A stretch of 64,000 bases of DNA from DATAEG01 sp963703085 (GCA_963703085.1 OY969789.1:434001-498000), one strand, 5' to 3'; shown: positions 20,926-30,783, counted from the stretch's first letter. Numbers and translations: made by a program. The notes: generated from the letters alone by a model not told the origin.

Positions 20926-22422
20926 TCAACTCCCGGCAGCTGGTGACGACGACGTGTCACCGCGCGCCGCCGCGCGGTCGGTGTGCGCCGCAGGACTGGT
21001 GGCCGCAGCGACGAACGCAGCGAACGCGTCGTCGTACTCGCCGCTCGGGGCAGTTGACGCGACCACGTGTTCGAGCACCGCTTCAGCAGGAGCGGTCAGC
21101 CCAGCGCGGGTTGCGGCGAGCAGCGCCGCACCTGCCGCGACGGCCTCGGCTTCGCCGACCACCCGCACCGATCGCGGCGTCACCAGCGCCTTGATCCGCA
21201 GCCACGCCGGGTTGGCCAGCAGCGCCGCGCCCAACACGGTCACCGGACCGGGCGGGCCGGCGGACCCGGCCAGCTCGGCCTGCGCCTGCAGCATCCAGCG
21301 CGCGTGCAGGCAGAGCCCTTCGAGCATCGCCCGGGCCAGCTGGCCGCGGGTGTGCTCCGAGCGCCGGCCGATCACTCGTAGCTGCGCCGCCGGGTCGGGT
21401 GCCGGGGCCTGCCGGCCGTGCAGGTAGGGAAGGACCAGCAGCCCGCTCGGGGCGTCGTCCAGCGCCAACACTTCGGCGAAGAGCTCATCGGCACTGGCAT
21501 CGGGTGCCTCGTGCGCCAACCACCAGCGCACCAGGGCCCCGGCGGTGGGCGCACCGGCGAGGATGGCACGGTGCACGCCGTCCACGGTGACGACCACACT
21601 CATCCCGGCCGCCGCGGCCGCTGCCGGGGATGGCGTGGTGGGCACCACGGACATCACGGCCTCCGCAGTGCCGACCGAGTCGACGACGTCGCCGGCTTGG
21701 CGGGCACCCGCGGCGAACGCGCCGACCGCGTGGTCGTGCCCGGCCACGACGACGGGCGTGCCGGGACGCAGCCCGGCTGCGACGAAGCCGGGGGCACTGA
21801 CCGGCGCGGCGATTTCGCCGGGCGGCACGACGCTGGGCAGCTGGTTCGGACGCAACCCCACCTCGCCGAGCAGGTCCGCGTCGAAGCCGTCGGGTACCGC
21901 GCCTCCGGCAGCGGGGAGCCGGTAGGCCATCGTCCGTCCGGCCAGCGTGTGGTCGGTGCCCAGCCGGCCGGTGAGCAGCAGACACACCAGGTCCGCCGCT
22001 CCGGCCCACCGGGCCATCGCCGACCACTGGTCCGGGCGCTGCGCGCGCAACCATGCCCAGGTCAGCAGCGGCACCTTGGCGCTCGGCCGGACTCCGGTGC
22101 CGGCGGTGAGCTCGGCCCCGCCCAGTCGGCGGACCAGGCCGTCGGCGTCGAATCCGCGGCGGTGTCCGTCCCAGCGCACCCATTCGCCCGCCGGCGTATC
22201 GGTGGCGTCCAAGGGCACTCCGGTCTCGGCCATGGATGCGATGCCGACCGCCTGCGGCGCGGGGTGACCGGCCAGCACCCGGCGCAACAAGTTGTGCAGG
22301 ACGCCGGCCAGGGCCGGCGGCTGCGGCGTCGGCGCCGACGCGACGGCGAGGACCCGCACTCCGGCAGCTCCGATCGCCACCAGCGCGATCTTGGTGTTCG
22401 TCGTCCCGACGTCGATACCCAC
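20926..22422 (-). CDS. FGGY-family carbohydrate kinase
   Basis: 498 aa with the actin-like ATPase fold. The phosphate-1 motif GIDVGTTNTK is at the N-terminus and the glycine-rich adenosine region (VTVLGAALLANPAWLRIKA) near the C-terminus. Family members phosphorylate xylulose, gluconate, glycerol or similar polyols. Start GTG 22422 puts the motif at residue 2, close to the family norm. It lies between the ABC permeases and the aldolase on the same strand, so it likely phosphorylates the sugar that the aldolase then splits. The exact substrate cannot be read from motifs. Confidence 0.88.
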   Translation of the reverse strand: MGIDVGTTNTKIALVAIGAAGVRVLAVASAPTPQPPALAGVLHNLLRRVLAGHPAPQAVGIASMAETGVPLDATDTPAGEWVRWDGHRRGFDADGLVRRLGGAELTAGTGVRPSAKVPLLTWAWLRAQRPDQWSAMARWAGAADLVCLLLTGRLGTDHTLAGRTMAYRLPAAGGAVPDGFDADLLGEVGLRPNQLPSVVPPGEIAAPVSAPGFVAAGLRPGTPVVVAGHDHAVGAFAAGARQAGDVVDSVGTAEAVMSVVPTTPSPAAAAAAGMSVVVTVDGVHRAILAGAPTAGALVRWWLAHEAPDASADELFAEVLALDDAPSGLLVLPYLHGRQAPAPDPAAQLRVIGRRSEHTRGQLARAMLEGLCLHARWMLQAQAELAGSAGPPGPVTVLGAALLANPAWLRIKALVTPRSVRVVGEAEAVAAGAALLAATRAGLTAPAEAVLEHVVASTAPSGEYDDAFAAFVAAATSPAAHTDRAAARGDTSSSPAAGS

Positions 22423-22476
22423 CGTGAGGCACGGGGGCGATCCACCACCGGCAGCGCCGCTCGCAGTATCGATCTG

Positions 22477-23445
22477 CTATCCCTTGCGGCCCTGGGTCGC
22501 AACGCCCTCGACGAAGTAACGCTGCCCCACGGCGAACAGCGCGAGCAGCGGCAGCGTAACGATCAGCGCTGCCACCATCACGAACTGATAGTCGCCCTCG
22601 CCGCCCGCCGTCGGGCTGTACTTCGTCATCGAGTACGCGATGCCGAGCGGAACGGTGAACCCGTTGACCCCGCCAGAGTTCAGATAGATGAGCGATCCCT
22701 GGAGGTTGTTCCAGCTGGCTTGGAACTCGAACAGGAAGACGATGATGAACGACGGTTTCGACAGCGGCATCGCGATGCGCCAGAACAGCTGCCAATAACT
22801 GGCCCCGTCGATGCGTGCGGCTTCGAACAGCTCGCGAGGCAGCCCGAGGAAGAACTGGCGCTGCAGGAAGATGTAGAACGCCGAGCCGAACAGATTCGCG
22901 CCGAACAGCGGAACCCAGGTGCCGAGCAGGCCCAGGTACTTCCAGATCAGGTAGTTCGGAATCATGGTGACCGATGCCGGCAGCATCATCGTGCCGAGTA
23001 CCAGTCCGAACAGCGCGGTGCGACCGGGGAACCGGAAGTAGGCGAACCCGAAGGCCACCACCGAGCTGGAAATCGTGACCGCACCCGCTGCGATCACGGC
23101 GATCGCAACGCTGTTGAACATCCAGTGCAGCAACGGGAGCTGGTCCCACACCTGGGAGTAGTTGGAGAAGTGGAACGTATGTGGGATCAGCGCGTTGTCG
23201 AAGACCTGTTCTTTCGGCTTCAGGCTGGCCGCCAGCAGCCAGGCGAACGGGTAGAGGAAGGCCAACGCGAACCCGATGAGCAGGGCCACGGCGATGACCC
23301 GGCCAAGCAGCCGACGCCCTCGCTCGAGGCCGGACCCGGCGTTCGTCGAGCCGGCGGTTGCCTCCGCGGGCGCATCGGCGGCGATATCGGCGTCGGCCAC
23401 GCCGACGCCGGCAATCACCTGCCTTGCTCGGATGTCGGCCATCAC
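22477..23445 (-). CDS. Sugar ABC transporter permease, MalG type
   Basis: 322-aa inner-membrane protein with six predicted membrane helices after a cytoplasmic N-terminal stretch of about 40 residues. The EAA loop reads EAARIDGASYWQLFWRIAMPLSKP, the docking site for the ATPase. CUT1 (carbohydrate uptake) family. The GTG at 23445 overlaps the stop of the partner permease (GTGA); the ATG at 23442 is an alternative. No ATP-binding subunit is encoded nearby, as is common for actinobacterial sugar importers that share an MsiK-like ATPase. Confidence 0.92.
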   Translation of the reverse strand: MMADIRARQVIAGVGVADADIAADAPAEATAGSTNAGSGLERGRRLLGRVIAVALLIGFALAFLYPFAWLLAASLKPKEQVFDNALIPHTFHFSNYSQVWDQLPLLHWMFNSVAIAVIAAGAVTISSSVVAFGFAYFRFPGRTALFGLVLGTMMLPASVTMIPNYLIWKYLGLLGTWVPLFGANLFGSAFYIFLQRQFFLGLPRELFEAARIDGASYWQLFWRIAMPLSKPSFIIVFLFEFQASWNNLQGSLIYLNSGGVNGFTVPLGIAYSMTKYSPTAGGEGDYQFVMVAALIVTLPLLALFAVGQRYFVEGVATQGRKG

Positions 23446-24413
23446 CGGTTTCCCTCGTAGTAGACGTACCGGTTGCCCACTCGCACCTGCACGAAGGTCA
23501 AGATCACCAGGATCAGGAACAGCAGCCAGGCCATTGCCGCGGCAAATCCGAAGTTGAACTGCCGGAAGGCCTGCTGGAAGAGGTAGACGGCGTAGAACAG
23601 CGCTTCATCCGGTGAGGGGTTGCTCTGGTCGCGCCAGAACAGCAGATAGGCCTGATCGAAGACCTGGAAGGCAGCAATCGTCAGCACGATGACGTTGAAG
23701 AACAGCGCGCCGGAGATCATCGGAATGGTGATCGAGAAGAACTTGCGGACCGTGCCGGCGCCGTCCAGGGAGGCCACCTCGTACAGCTCTCGGGGCACGT
23801 TCTTCAGCGCGGCCAGGAAGATCACCATGGTGCCGCTGACCCCCCACAACGTGATGATGACCACCGACGGCTTCACCCAACTGGGGTCGATCAACCATTG
23901 CGGGCCGTGAATCCCGATCACTCGCAGTCCCTTGTTGATCGCGCCGGTATTTCCGTTGAGCAAGAGCAGGAACATGGACGCGGTCGCCACCGCCGGTGTC
24001 ATCTTCGGCAGGTAATAGATGGTGCGGAAGATGCTCGCGCCGCGGGTGGCGCGGTTGAGCAACGAGGCCAGGAACAACGCGAAGCAGATCTCCAACGGCA
24101 CGGCGAGCAGCGCGTAGAACAAGGTGTTGCTCAGAGACTTGCGCACCAGCGGGTCGTCGATGAGGTCGCGATAGTTGCTCAGCCCGGCTGGTGGAGCCGA
24201 GTTGGTGGCCAGGTTGTAGTGGGTGAAGGAGATGACCAGGCTGTAGGTCATCGCCCCCAGCGTGAACACCAGGAAGCCGATCACCCAGGGCAAGATGAAG
24301 GCGTAGCCGGCCAGCGCCTCCCGCCGGTTGTACTTCCTGGCCTTGGCCGGCTTCTTCCGCTCTGGCGGAGGATCCTCGACGGTCGGCGTCTCGATTGCGC
24401 TCTGCTGACTCAC
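23442..24413 (-). CDS. Sugar ABC transporter permease, MalF type
   Basis: 323-aa membrane protein, partner of the MalG-type permease downstream. The EAA-like loop is YEVASLDGAGTVRKFFSITIPM. The start is set at GTG 24413 because an excellent ribosome site AGGAGG lies 7 bases upstream; the open frame continues to 24494 without support. Follows the binding-protein gene by 90 bases on the same strand. Together the three genes form a CUT1 importer for the substrate of this island. Confidence 0.92.
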   Translation of the reverse strand: MSQQSAIETPTVEDPPPERKKPAKARKYNRREALAGYAFILPWVIGFLVFTLGAMTYSLVISFTHYNLATNSAPPAGLSNYRDLIDDPLVRKSLSNTLFYALLAVPLEICFALFLASLLNRATRGASIFRTIYYLPKMTPAVATASMFLLLLNGNTGAINKGLRVIGIHGPQWLIDPSWVKPSVVIITLWGVSGTMVIFLAALKNVPRELYEVASLDGAGTVRKFFSITIPMISGALFFNVIVLTIAAFQVFDQAYLLFWRDQSNPSPDEALFYAVYLFQQAFRQFNFGFAAAMAWLLFLILVILTFVQVRVGNRYVYYEGNR

Positions 24414-24503
24414 CGAACGCCTCCTATCCACCCGCGCGCGACCTCCGGCACGGTGATTGCCGCACCACCCGGCGGAGCACCGCCGGCCGACCATCAGCCA
24501 AGG

Positions 24504-25874
24504 TCAGTGAACGACGCTCTTGTACGCCTGCATTGCCTTTCGCTGTGCATCCGCCAGCGCATCCTTGGCGCTCTTCTGGCCGAGCAAGGTGGTGGTGATC
24601 GCATTGAGCAGGTCGGCCTGGATGGCCTGGCCGGCCGGCGAGGCACCGAAGCTCTTGCCGTAGTTCACCACGTCGTAGTAGGTGGAGATGACTTGGTCGA
24701 AGCCCGCGTTACCGCTGGGCTTGACGTACTCCTGGCGCAGCGCCTTGTCCGCGTCGGGCGACCCGGTGAACAGCCCGGTATTGAGGCCGTGGTTCGTTTG
24801 CAGGGTTTGCGCGCGGGCTTTGCCGGCGGCTTCCCAGTTCTGCTGATTGGTCAGCCGGAGCGCCCATGCGCAGGCCGCGACCGGATTCTTGGCCTTGGCC
24901 GGGATGACGAATGACGTCCCGCTCGACACCGAGATCGGGTTGCCGCTCTTGTCCTTGAACGGCACGGCCTGCAGCTTGATCTGGTCCTTGTACGGCGAGA
25001 GCACGTTCGGGTACCACTGCGCATCGACTTCGGCACCGACTTGGTTCTTCACGAACTGGTTCTTCGCGCCGAACACATCGAAGGCGTCGGTGAAGCTCTT
25101 GACCTTGGCCCAGCCGCCCTGCGCGTCGGTGATCTTCTTCAACATCTCTAGCGGGTAGACGTTCGACGAGTCGTCGAGGGTGGGTTCCCCCTTGTCGTTG
25201 GTGAGCTTTCCGCCGAGGCCCAGCATCCACAGATTGGACTGACCGGTCGCCACCGGGTTGAAGCCCATCGTGGCGGGCACTCCCCCGTTGGTCTTGTACA
25301 TCTTCCGGATGGCGGCCAGAAGCACGTCCGGCTTCGAGGTATCGATATCGGCATTGCTGACGCCGGCAGCGTCCATCACGCTCTTGTTCAGCAGAATGGC
25401 CGGCGGCTGGAAGAATTGCGGGACCGCCCACACCTTCTTGTCGTAGGTGACGTCGCCGATCACCGCGGGATAGAAGCGCTTGCTCGGATCGACGCTGTTG
25501 TCCGAGTAGCACTTGTCCAGGGGCAGCAGCAGGCCCTGCGCGGCATAACTCGCCACGTACTGGCGGTCCATCTGCACCACGTCCGGCACGTTGCCGCTGG
25601 CCAGGCGGGTGGTGAACTTCTGCGCGTCGAATCCGGTTTGGTCGAGCTTGATGGTGACGCCGGACAGGCTCTGCTTGGCGTCGGCCAGGCGCGCCTTGCC
25701 CACGTCGTCGGCGTTGTCGAACGCCCACGCGTTCAGGGTGCCCGACGGCTTGGCGCCGAAGCTCGCAGTCGCCGCCTTTGACGCGTTGCCGCCGCCGCTG
25801 GAACTGCACGCGGAGGTCAGGGCCAAGGCCGCTGTCACGGTGGACGCAAGGACGAGCGCGTGCCTACGCTTCAT
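24504..25874 (-). CDS. Extracellular sugar-binding lipoprotein of ABC importer
   Basis: 456 aa. Signal peptide with lipobox ALTSAC (cysteine near residue 23), then a Ser/Gly linker and a family 1 solute-binding fold (LNAWAFDNADD at the start of the mature domain, WAVPQFFQPPAIL, PVAACAWALRLTNQQNWEAAGKARAQT). It is anchored outside the membrane and delivers the glycan to the two permeases downstream. First gene of the operon; a LacI-type operator and a possible -10 element lie about 200 bases upstream. Confidence 0.93.
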   Translation of the reverse strand: MKRRHALVLASTVTAALALTSACSSSGGGNASKAATASFGAKPSGTLNAWAFDNADDVGKARLADAKQSLSGVTIKLDQTGFDAQKFTTRLASGNVPDVVQMDRQYVASYAAQGLLLPLDKCYSDNSVDPSKRFYPAVIGDVTYDKKVWAVPQFFQPPAILLNKSVMDAAGVSNADIDTSKPDVLLAAIRKMYKTNGGVPATMGFNPVATGQSNLWMLGLGGKLTNDKGEPTLDDSSNVYPLEMLKKITDAQGGWAKVKSFTDAFDVFGAKNQFVKNQVGAEVDAQWYPNVLSPYKDQIKLQAVPFKDKSGNPISVSSGTSFVIPAKAKNPVAACAWALRLTNQQNWEAAGKARAQTLQTNHGLNTGLFTGSPDADKALRQEYVKPSGNAGFDQVISTYYDVVNYGKSFGASPAGQAIQADLLNAITTTLLGQKSAKDALADAQRKAMQAYKSVVH

Positions 25875-26076
25875 GTGCTACGGCCCCTCTTGAACGGCTG
25901 CCGGGCGGCGAACTCGCCGGTTGATGGCAGCAGCGGACTGACCTGGGATCCTTACTACAGCGGACCGTAACTGAGCCCTCTTCCGCGCACAAGGCACTCG
26001 TCGGCATCAGTTCGACTTCCGTTTAGCCGGCGGGGGAAACGGCCTGATCCGGTCGCCCTGGTGCTCACCGCACTCC

Positions 26077-26094
26077 TGTGAGATCGTTACCACA
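26077..26094. promoter_or_regulatory. Predicted LacI-family operator with adjacent -10 element
   Basis: TGTGAGATCGTTACCACA shares 14 of 18 bases with the site at 9359, including the central CG and the outer TGTG/CACA. On the reverse strand a -10-like GATAAT (26094-26099) abuts it, so repressor would cover the start of transcription of the binding-protein operon. The 281-base gap 25875-26155 contains no gene. Confidence 0.65.
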
Positions 26095-26155
26095 TTATCC
26101 GGTAGAATGCACCCCGGTTCGCTCATTCCAACCGCCGACCGGCCGAGCGGGCGGG

Positions 26156-27010
26156 CTACAACACCTTGCCGAGAAACGCCCGTACTCGCTCGTTGCGCGG
26201 GTTGTCGATCACCTCGGCCGGAGGCCCCGATTCGACGATGTAGCCGTCGTCCATGAAGACGACCCGATCGGCGACCTCTCGGGCGAAGCTGACCTCGTGG
26301 GTGACCACAACCATCGTCAGCCCTTCGGTGGCCAGCGACTTCAGGGTGGCCAGTACTTCGCCGACGAGTTCAGGATCCAGCGCGCTGGTCGGCTCGTCGA
26401 AGAGCATGACTTTCGGCCGCATCGCCAACGCGCGTGCGATGGCAACGCGTTGCTGCTGACCCCCGGAGAGCAATCGTGGGTAGACGTCGGCCTTGTCGGC
26501 GAGCCCGACGTGCTCGAGCAGTTCGCGGGCCAGCCGCTCGGCTTTGTCCTTGCCGAGACCGCGGACCCCGGCCGGCGCCTCGATGATGTTCTGCAGGACG
26601 GTCAGGTGCGGGAACAGGTTGAAATTCTGGAACACCATGCCGATTTCCTGCCGCTGCCGCGCCGCTGCCCGGGTCGGCAGGTGCCGGTATCTCGTGCCGT
26701 GCGCGCGGAAGCCGATGAGGTCGCCGTCCACATGGATGGAGCCGCCGTCGATGCGCTCCAGATTGTTGATGCAGCGCAGCAGGGTCGACTTCCCGGATCC
26801 GGACGGTCCCAGGATGACGACGACCTCGCCCGGCCACACCTTGAGATCGATGCCCTTGAGCACCTCGAGATGTCCGAATCGCTTGCGGACGTGGTAGGCG
26901 TCCACCATGGCCGCGCCCGCGGAGTCGGAAGAACTCGGGGCCGGTTCGGTGCGGGCCAGGTCGACCCGGCCGGGTGTCGAGGCAGTGGGCACCGCTCCCC
27001 CGGCGGTCAT
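26156..27010 (-). CDS. Amino-acid-type ABC transporter ATP-binding protein
   Basis: 284 aa from ATG 27010. Walker A GPSGSGKST, signature LSGGQQQRVAIARALA and Walker B VMLFDEPTSALDPE are all intact; closest to the GlnQ/HisP polar amino acid family. An N-terminal extension of about 35 residues precedes the core (MVDAYHVRKRFG could also be the start). The ATG overlaps the permease stop by 4 bases (ATGA). Last gene of the five-gene operon beginning at 30740. Confidence 0.93.
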   Translation of the reverse strand: MTAGGAVPTASTPGRVDLARTEPAPSSSDSAGAAMVDAYHVRKRFGHLEVLKGIDLKVWPGEVVVILGPSGSGKSTLLRCINNLERIDGGSIHVDGDLIGFRAHGTRYRHLPTRAAARQRQEIGMVFQNFNLFPHLTVLQNIIEAPAGVRGLGKDKAERLARELLEHVGLADKADVYPRLLSGGQQQRVAIARALAMRPKVMLFDEPTSALDPELVGEVLATLKSLATEGLTMVVVTHEVSFAREVADRVVFMDDGYIVESGPPAEVIDNPRNERVRAFLGKVL

Positions 27011-27972
27011 GACGGCGCCTCGCTGCTGAGCGGCTCGATCGGTCGCGGCCGGCGCCGGATGATCAGGAAGTCGAAAAAGCCTCGGGGCGCGTTGCGGGTG
27101 GCGCCGCGCGCGTAATGGCGTTCGATGAACGACTGGCCCACGTAGAGGATGGAGGTCACCACCAGGTACCACACGCAGGCGACCAGCAGCAGCGGGATGG
27201 TCTGGAACGTGCGGTTGTAGATCGCCTGCACCGTGTAGAGCAGGTCGCCCAGCGCGATCACGCTGACCAGTGACGTGGCCTTCACCATGTTGATCACCTG
27301 GCTACCGGTGGGCGGAATGATGAACCGCATGGCCTGCGGCAGCACGATCCGGCGCAGGATTCGCAGCCGGGGCATTCCCAGCGCCTCGGCCGCCTCGGTC
27401 TGTCCGGGATCCACGGCCAGCAGCCCACCGCGAACGATCTCGGCCATGTAGGCCGCCTCGTTCAGACCGAGCCCGAGGATAGCGGCGAACATCGGGGTGA
27501 TGAGCTTGTTCGTGTCCCACGAAGTGAACGCCGGCCCGAACGGGATGCCGAGCGAAACCCGCGGGAGCAGTGCGGACAGGTTGTACCAGAAGATGAGCTG
27601 GACGAGGGCCGGAGTGCCGCGGAAGAACCAGATGTAGGCCCCGGACACCACGCGGAGCAGACGGTTCTCGGAGAGACGGCAGATCGCCAGGAAGACTCCG
27701 CCCACGGCACCCACAGCCATCGCGACGACAGTGAGCTCGAGGGTGGTGCCGAGGCCGCGCACCACCAGCTGGGTGTTGAAGTACCGCCGCACGACGTCCC
27801 ACTGGAAGTTGTCGTTGGTCACCAGCAGGTGCGCCAGTTGAGCGGCCAGCACCAGGACGGCGAGACCGGCCAACCAGCGAAGCGGATGCCGGTCGGGCAC
27901 CGCTCCAGCAACGTCCACCCCGGTGTCTGCAGACCCGGACGGGCTGGTGCGACTTCTGAGGAGGCTGGTCAT
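27007..27972 (-). CDS. Amino-acid-type ABC transporter permease
   Basis: 321-aa membrane protein of the HisM/GlnP family. The coupling loop region reads EAAEALGMPRLRILRRIVLPQAMRFIIPP, the classical polar amino acid permease motif. Ribosome site GAGGGAA lies 8 bases before the ATG at 27972. It lies 15 bases after the binding-protein gene and is coupled to the ATPase gene downstream. A single permease gene implies a homodimer. Confidence 0.93.
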   Translation of the reverse strand: MTSLLRSRTSPSGSADTGVDVAGAVPDRHPLRWLAGLAVLVLAAQLAHLLVTNDNFQWDVVRRYFNTQLVVRGLGTTLELTVVAMAVGAVGGVFLAICRLSENRLLRVVSGAYIWFFRGTPALVQLIFWYNLSALLPRVSLGIPFGPAFTSWDTNKLITPMFAAILGLGLNEAAYMAEIVRGGLLAVDPGQTEAAEALGMPRLRILRRIVLPQAMRFIIPPTGSQVINMVKATSLVSVIALGDLLYTVQAIYNRTFQTIPLLLVACVWYLVVTSILYVGQSFIERHYARGATRNAPRGFFDFLIIRRRPRPIEPLSSEAPS

Positions 27973-27987
27973 GATCGTGTTCCCTCG

Positions 27988-28911
27988 TCAGCTCTTGGCC
28001 AGGTTGATGCCGGGCTGCGGGATCTCGTTCGCCTTCAATCCCCATTTCTCCATGATCTTCTGGTAGCTGCCGTTCTTCATCAGCTGCTCCAGCGCCTGCC
28101 GCAGGATCGAGCTCAAGGGTGAGTTCTTCGGCGTGACCGCACCCTGGAACAGATCATGGAAGCCGTTGGACTGGTTGGTCGCGGCCAGTTGCAGCTGGCC
28201 GTGCGACTGCTGCACGAAATAGGTCAACGGGGCCATCGAGGAGAAGAAGCCGTCGGCCCGGTGCGAGCGAACGGCCAGGATCGCCGCGGACTGGTCCTGG
28301 TAGGACTGCACGGTCAGCGTCGGCTTCTTCTCCTTCGCGCACGTCGCCGCCTGGCTCTTGATCACCGTCTCCGCCGATCCGCCGGCCATGACCGAGATCT
28401 TCAGCCCGCAGCTGTCGGCCAGAGAGTTCAGGTGTTTCGGGTTTCCCTTCGGCACGGCGAAGACGACGAACTCCTTGACCCAGTCGACGAAGTCCACGCT
28501 CGCCTCCCGATCGCGGAAATCACCGATCGGGCCCAAGGCGAAGTCGTACCGACCGGCCGCGATGCCGCTGAGCTCGGCCGGCAGGCCGGGCACACTGACG
28601 TTCTCCACCTTCACGCCCAGCAGTTGGCCGAGGGCCACCGCCAGGTCGGCTGACGCCCCGTTCAGTTCGTGGGTGTTACCGGTCGGGATCTCGTACGGCG
28701 GGAAGGCACCGTTGTTCACCGAGACGAGCTTGCCGGCCTGTTTCACTTTGGCGGGCAGCCCGTCGTGCAGGCTGGTGTTCCTCTGCTGCGCGGGGACCGA
28801 CGTGCCGTTCGTGGGGCCGTTCGTGGGCGACGGGTTGGAGCTGCATCCGGCTGCCAGCAGGGCAAGGATGAGTGCGGGTGCGGCGACGAGCGCGGCTCGG
28901 CTGCGCATCAT
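27988..28911 (-). CDS. Amino-acid-type ABC transporter binding lipoprotein
   Basis: 307 aa with signal peptide and lipobox LAAGC (cysteine near residue 23). The mature part is a family 3 solute-binding fold: GKLVSVNNGAFPPYEI, GASADLAVALGQLLGVKVENV and AAGRYDFALGPIGD. Ends with a typical C-terminal EKWGLKANEI segment. The start overlaps the nitrilase stop by 4 bases. Ligand could be a charged amino acid or a related small acid or amide; the operon partners hint at an unusual nitrogen compound. Confidence 0.92.
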   Translation of the reverse strand: MMRSRAALVAAPALILALLAAGCSSNPSPTNGPTNGTSVPAQQRNTSLHDGLPAKVKQAGKLVSVNNGAFPPYEIPTGNTHELNGASADLAVALGQLLGVKVENVSVPGLPAELSGIAAGRYDFALGPIGDFRDREASVDFVDWVKEFVVFAVPKGNPKHLNSLADSCGLKISVMAGGSAETVIKSQAATCAKEKKPTLTVQSYQDQSAAILAVRSHRADGFFSSMAPLTYFVQQSHGQLQLAATNQSNGFHDLFQGAVTPKNSPLSSILRQALEQLMKNGSYQKIMEKWGLKANEIPQPGINLAKS

Positions 28912-29762
28912 GCTGATCTCCTTGGCTGATCGGTGGTTTCGGCCGCGGGTCGGGACGGCGACCGGTCGTGGGCAAGCACGCGGTCATCGACGCGGAATCG
29001 GCGATTGGCCAAGACCGGGAGCCGGGCGCGGGCCTGTGCGACCCGGTGCGGGTCGAGCGTCGCCCACAGGACTCCGGGCTCGTCGGCGAGCTGGCCCACC
29101 GGGACTCCGAGCGGGTCGACGACCATGCTCAGGCCGATGTTGCGCGGGCCGCATTCGCCGGCTGCGACGACGTAACACGTGTTCTCCAGCGCCCGAGCAG
29201 TGACCATCACCTGCCAGTGGTGCTCCTTGAGCGGCCCGCGGACCCAGGCCGCCGGGAGCAGCAGGGCCTGCGCGCCCTGGTCGGCGAGCAGTCGCGCCAT
29301 CTCCGGGAAGCGGACGTCGTAGCAGGTCATCAGACCAACCGTCATCCCGGCGCAGCTGAACACCACCGGCTGCCCCGACCCGGGCACGACGTCGTCGGAC
29401 TCCCGGGACTCGAACGCGTCGTACAGGTGCAGTTTGCGATAGGTCTGCCGCACGTTGCCGTCGGCGGCGACGACGAGCGTGTTGTAAGCGCGGCCGTCCG
29501 GGCCAGGCTCGTGTATTCCGACGACGACGGTCAGGTCGCTGCCCGCCGTGGCCTCGAGCAGGCCGGTGATGAACGGCCCGGTCACCGGTTGCGCCGCCTG
29601 CCTGATCCGCGCGCGATCCTCGCTGAACCTGGCCAGCACACCCTCGGGCAGCACCAGCAGATCGGCACCGCCGGCCCCCGCTTGCTGCACGAGGTCACGA
29701 CAGGTGCGCAGATTCTCCTGCCAGTCAGCCGACGCTGCGAATTGGCCGATGACAACACGCAT
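28908..29762 (-). CDS. Carbon-nitrogen hydrolase (nitrilase superfamily)
   Basis: 284 aa. The catalytic triad is E40 (LLVLPEGVLAR), K110 (TYRKLHLYDAF) and C147 (MTCYDVRFPE), all in family context; it looks more like an amidase of the deaminated-glutathione or omega-amidase branch than a true nitrilase. Cytoplasmic. Starts 15 bases after the stop of the 4,5-dihydroxyphthalate-decarboxylase-like gene and overlaps the binding-protein gene by 4 bases. It likely hydrolyses an amide or nitrile taken up by the adjacent ABC importer. Confidence 0.9.
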   Translation of the reverse strand: MRVVIGQFAASADWQENLRTCRDLVQQAGAGGADLLVLPEGVLARFSEDRARIRQAAQPVTGPFITGLLEATAGSDLTVVVGIHEPGPDGRAYNTLVVAADGNVRQTYRKLHLYDAFESRESDDVVPGSGQPVVFSCAGMTVGLMTCYDVRFPEMARLLADQGAQALLLPAAWVRGPLKEHHWQVMVTARALENTCYVVAAGECGPRNIGLSMVVDPLGVPVGQLADEPGVLWATLDPHRVAQARARLPVLANRRFRVDDRVLAHDRSPSRPAAETTDQPRRSA

Positions 29763-29777
29763 AGCTGATCGCTCCTC

Positions 29778-30740
29778 TCAGCCCGCCGCCGGCAGGGCGG
29801 CGAAGTCGGCAAAGATCGAGTCCGGGTCGATGCTCGCCTGGGCGACGCCCTGGGCGTGCAGTTCGGTGCAGAACGCGGCAGTCATACCGGCGTTCTGCTT
29901 GACGCCGTAGGGCATCCAGTCCGCACCGATCGTCTTGCCGATGAGATCGATGTCAGCCAGCAGCCACGGTGTCGTGTCTGCGAGGAACCGCCGCCGCGCA
30001 TGCCACCGCTGCTTGGACTCCTCGAACAGGTCCACGACTGCTGCCGGCAGCCAGGGATTGGACTCGGCAAGGGCTCGGCGCATGGTGAGCAGATGGATTC
30101 CGGGGACGAATCCGGTACGGCGGAAATAGTCCAGCTCCTGGCGCGGGTAGTCCTCCAGTAGATGCCGGATCGGACTGCCTGGCTCGTGAAACCCCGGCGG
30201 CATGAACGGTGTGAAGATCGCGTCGAAGCGACCGTCGAGCAACCCGGCGACCAACGAGTCACCGGCCGGCAGGGCATGCACGTTCTCCGGCAGGCCGGTG
30301 GTTGGCTTGGCGACATCCGCGGCGGTCAAGGGACCGACGAACCACTCGATGGCTGCGAGATCGACGCCGGCCTCGCGCAGCACCGCGCGGGTCCAGGTGT
30401 TGCCGGAGTCGGGCCAGCCGGTCAGTCCGACGCGCCGCCCGGCCAGGTCGGACAGCCCGGCAAGCGGACTGTCGGTGCGGACCAGGATGCAGCGATGCCG
30501 GAAGCCGCGCATGACGAACACCGGCAACCCGATCCACCGGTCGTCTCCACGCGCCCGCGCCAAGGCGTACCGGCTGAACGAGGTCTCACCGCCGTCCAGG
30601 TCGGGTTCGGCCGAGACGTCGGGGGTGAGCGTCCTCGTCTCGAGCGCGAGGTCGAAGTCGTCCGGGGCCACCGCCGCCGCGAGCAGCGGTGTCACGTGGT
30701 CCCAGTCGCGCATGGCGAGCCGGACGCGTGGTCTGAGCAT
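29778..30740 (-). CDS. 4,5-dihydroxyphthalate decarboxylase-like / periplasmic-binding-fold protein
   Basis: 320 aa. GETSFSRYALARARGDDRWIGLPVFVMRGFRHRC and LAGRRVGLTGWPDSGNTWTRAVLREAGVD match the 4,5-dihydroxyphthalate decarboxylase family, which has a two-lobed binding-protein fold. No signal peptide, so it acts in the cytoplasm rather than as a transporter subunit. Start ATG 30740 is chosen for GGAG 9 bases upstream. First gene of a five-gene operon with nitrilase and amino-acid ABC importer, divergent from a MocR regulator. Only some family members are proven decarboxylases, so the reaction is uncertain. Confidence 0.75.
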   Translation of the reverse strand: MLRPRVRLAMRDWDHVTPLLAAAVAPDDFDLALETRTLTPDVSAEPDLDGGETSFSRYALARARGDDRWIGLPVFVMRGFRHRCILVRTDSPLAGLSDLAGRRVGLTGWPDSGNTWTRAVLREAGVDLAAIEWFVGPLTAADVAKPTTGLPENVHALPAGDSLVAGLLDGRFDAIFTPFMPPGFHEPGSPIRHLLEDYPRQELDYFRRTGFVPGIHLLTMRRALAESNPWLPAAVVDLFEESKQRWHARRRFLADTTPWLLADIDLIGKTIGADWMPYGVKQNAGMTAAFCTELHAQGVAQASIDPDSIFADFAALPAAG

Positions 30741-30783
30741 GCCGTCGATCTCCGGGGGGGCCGATGAACAGAACACCCCGACG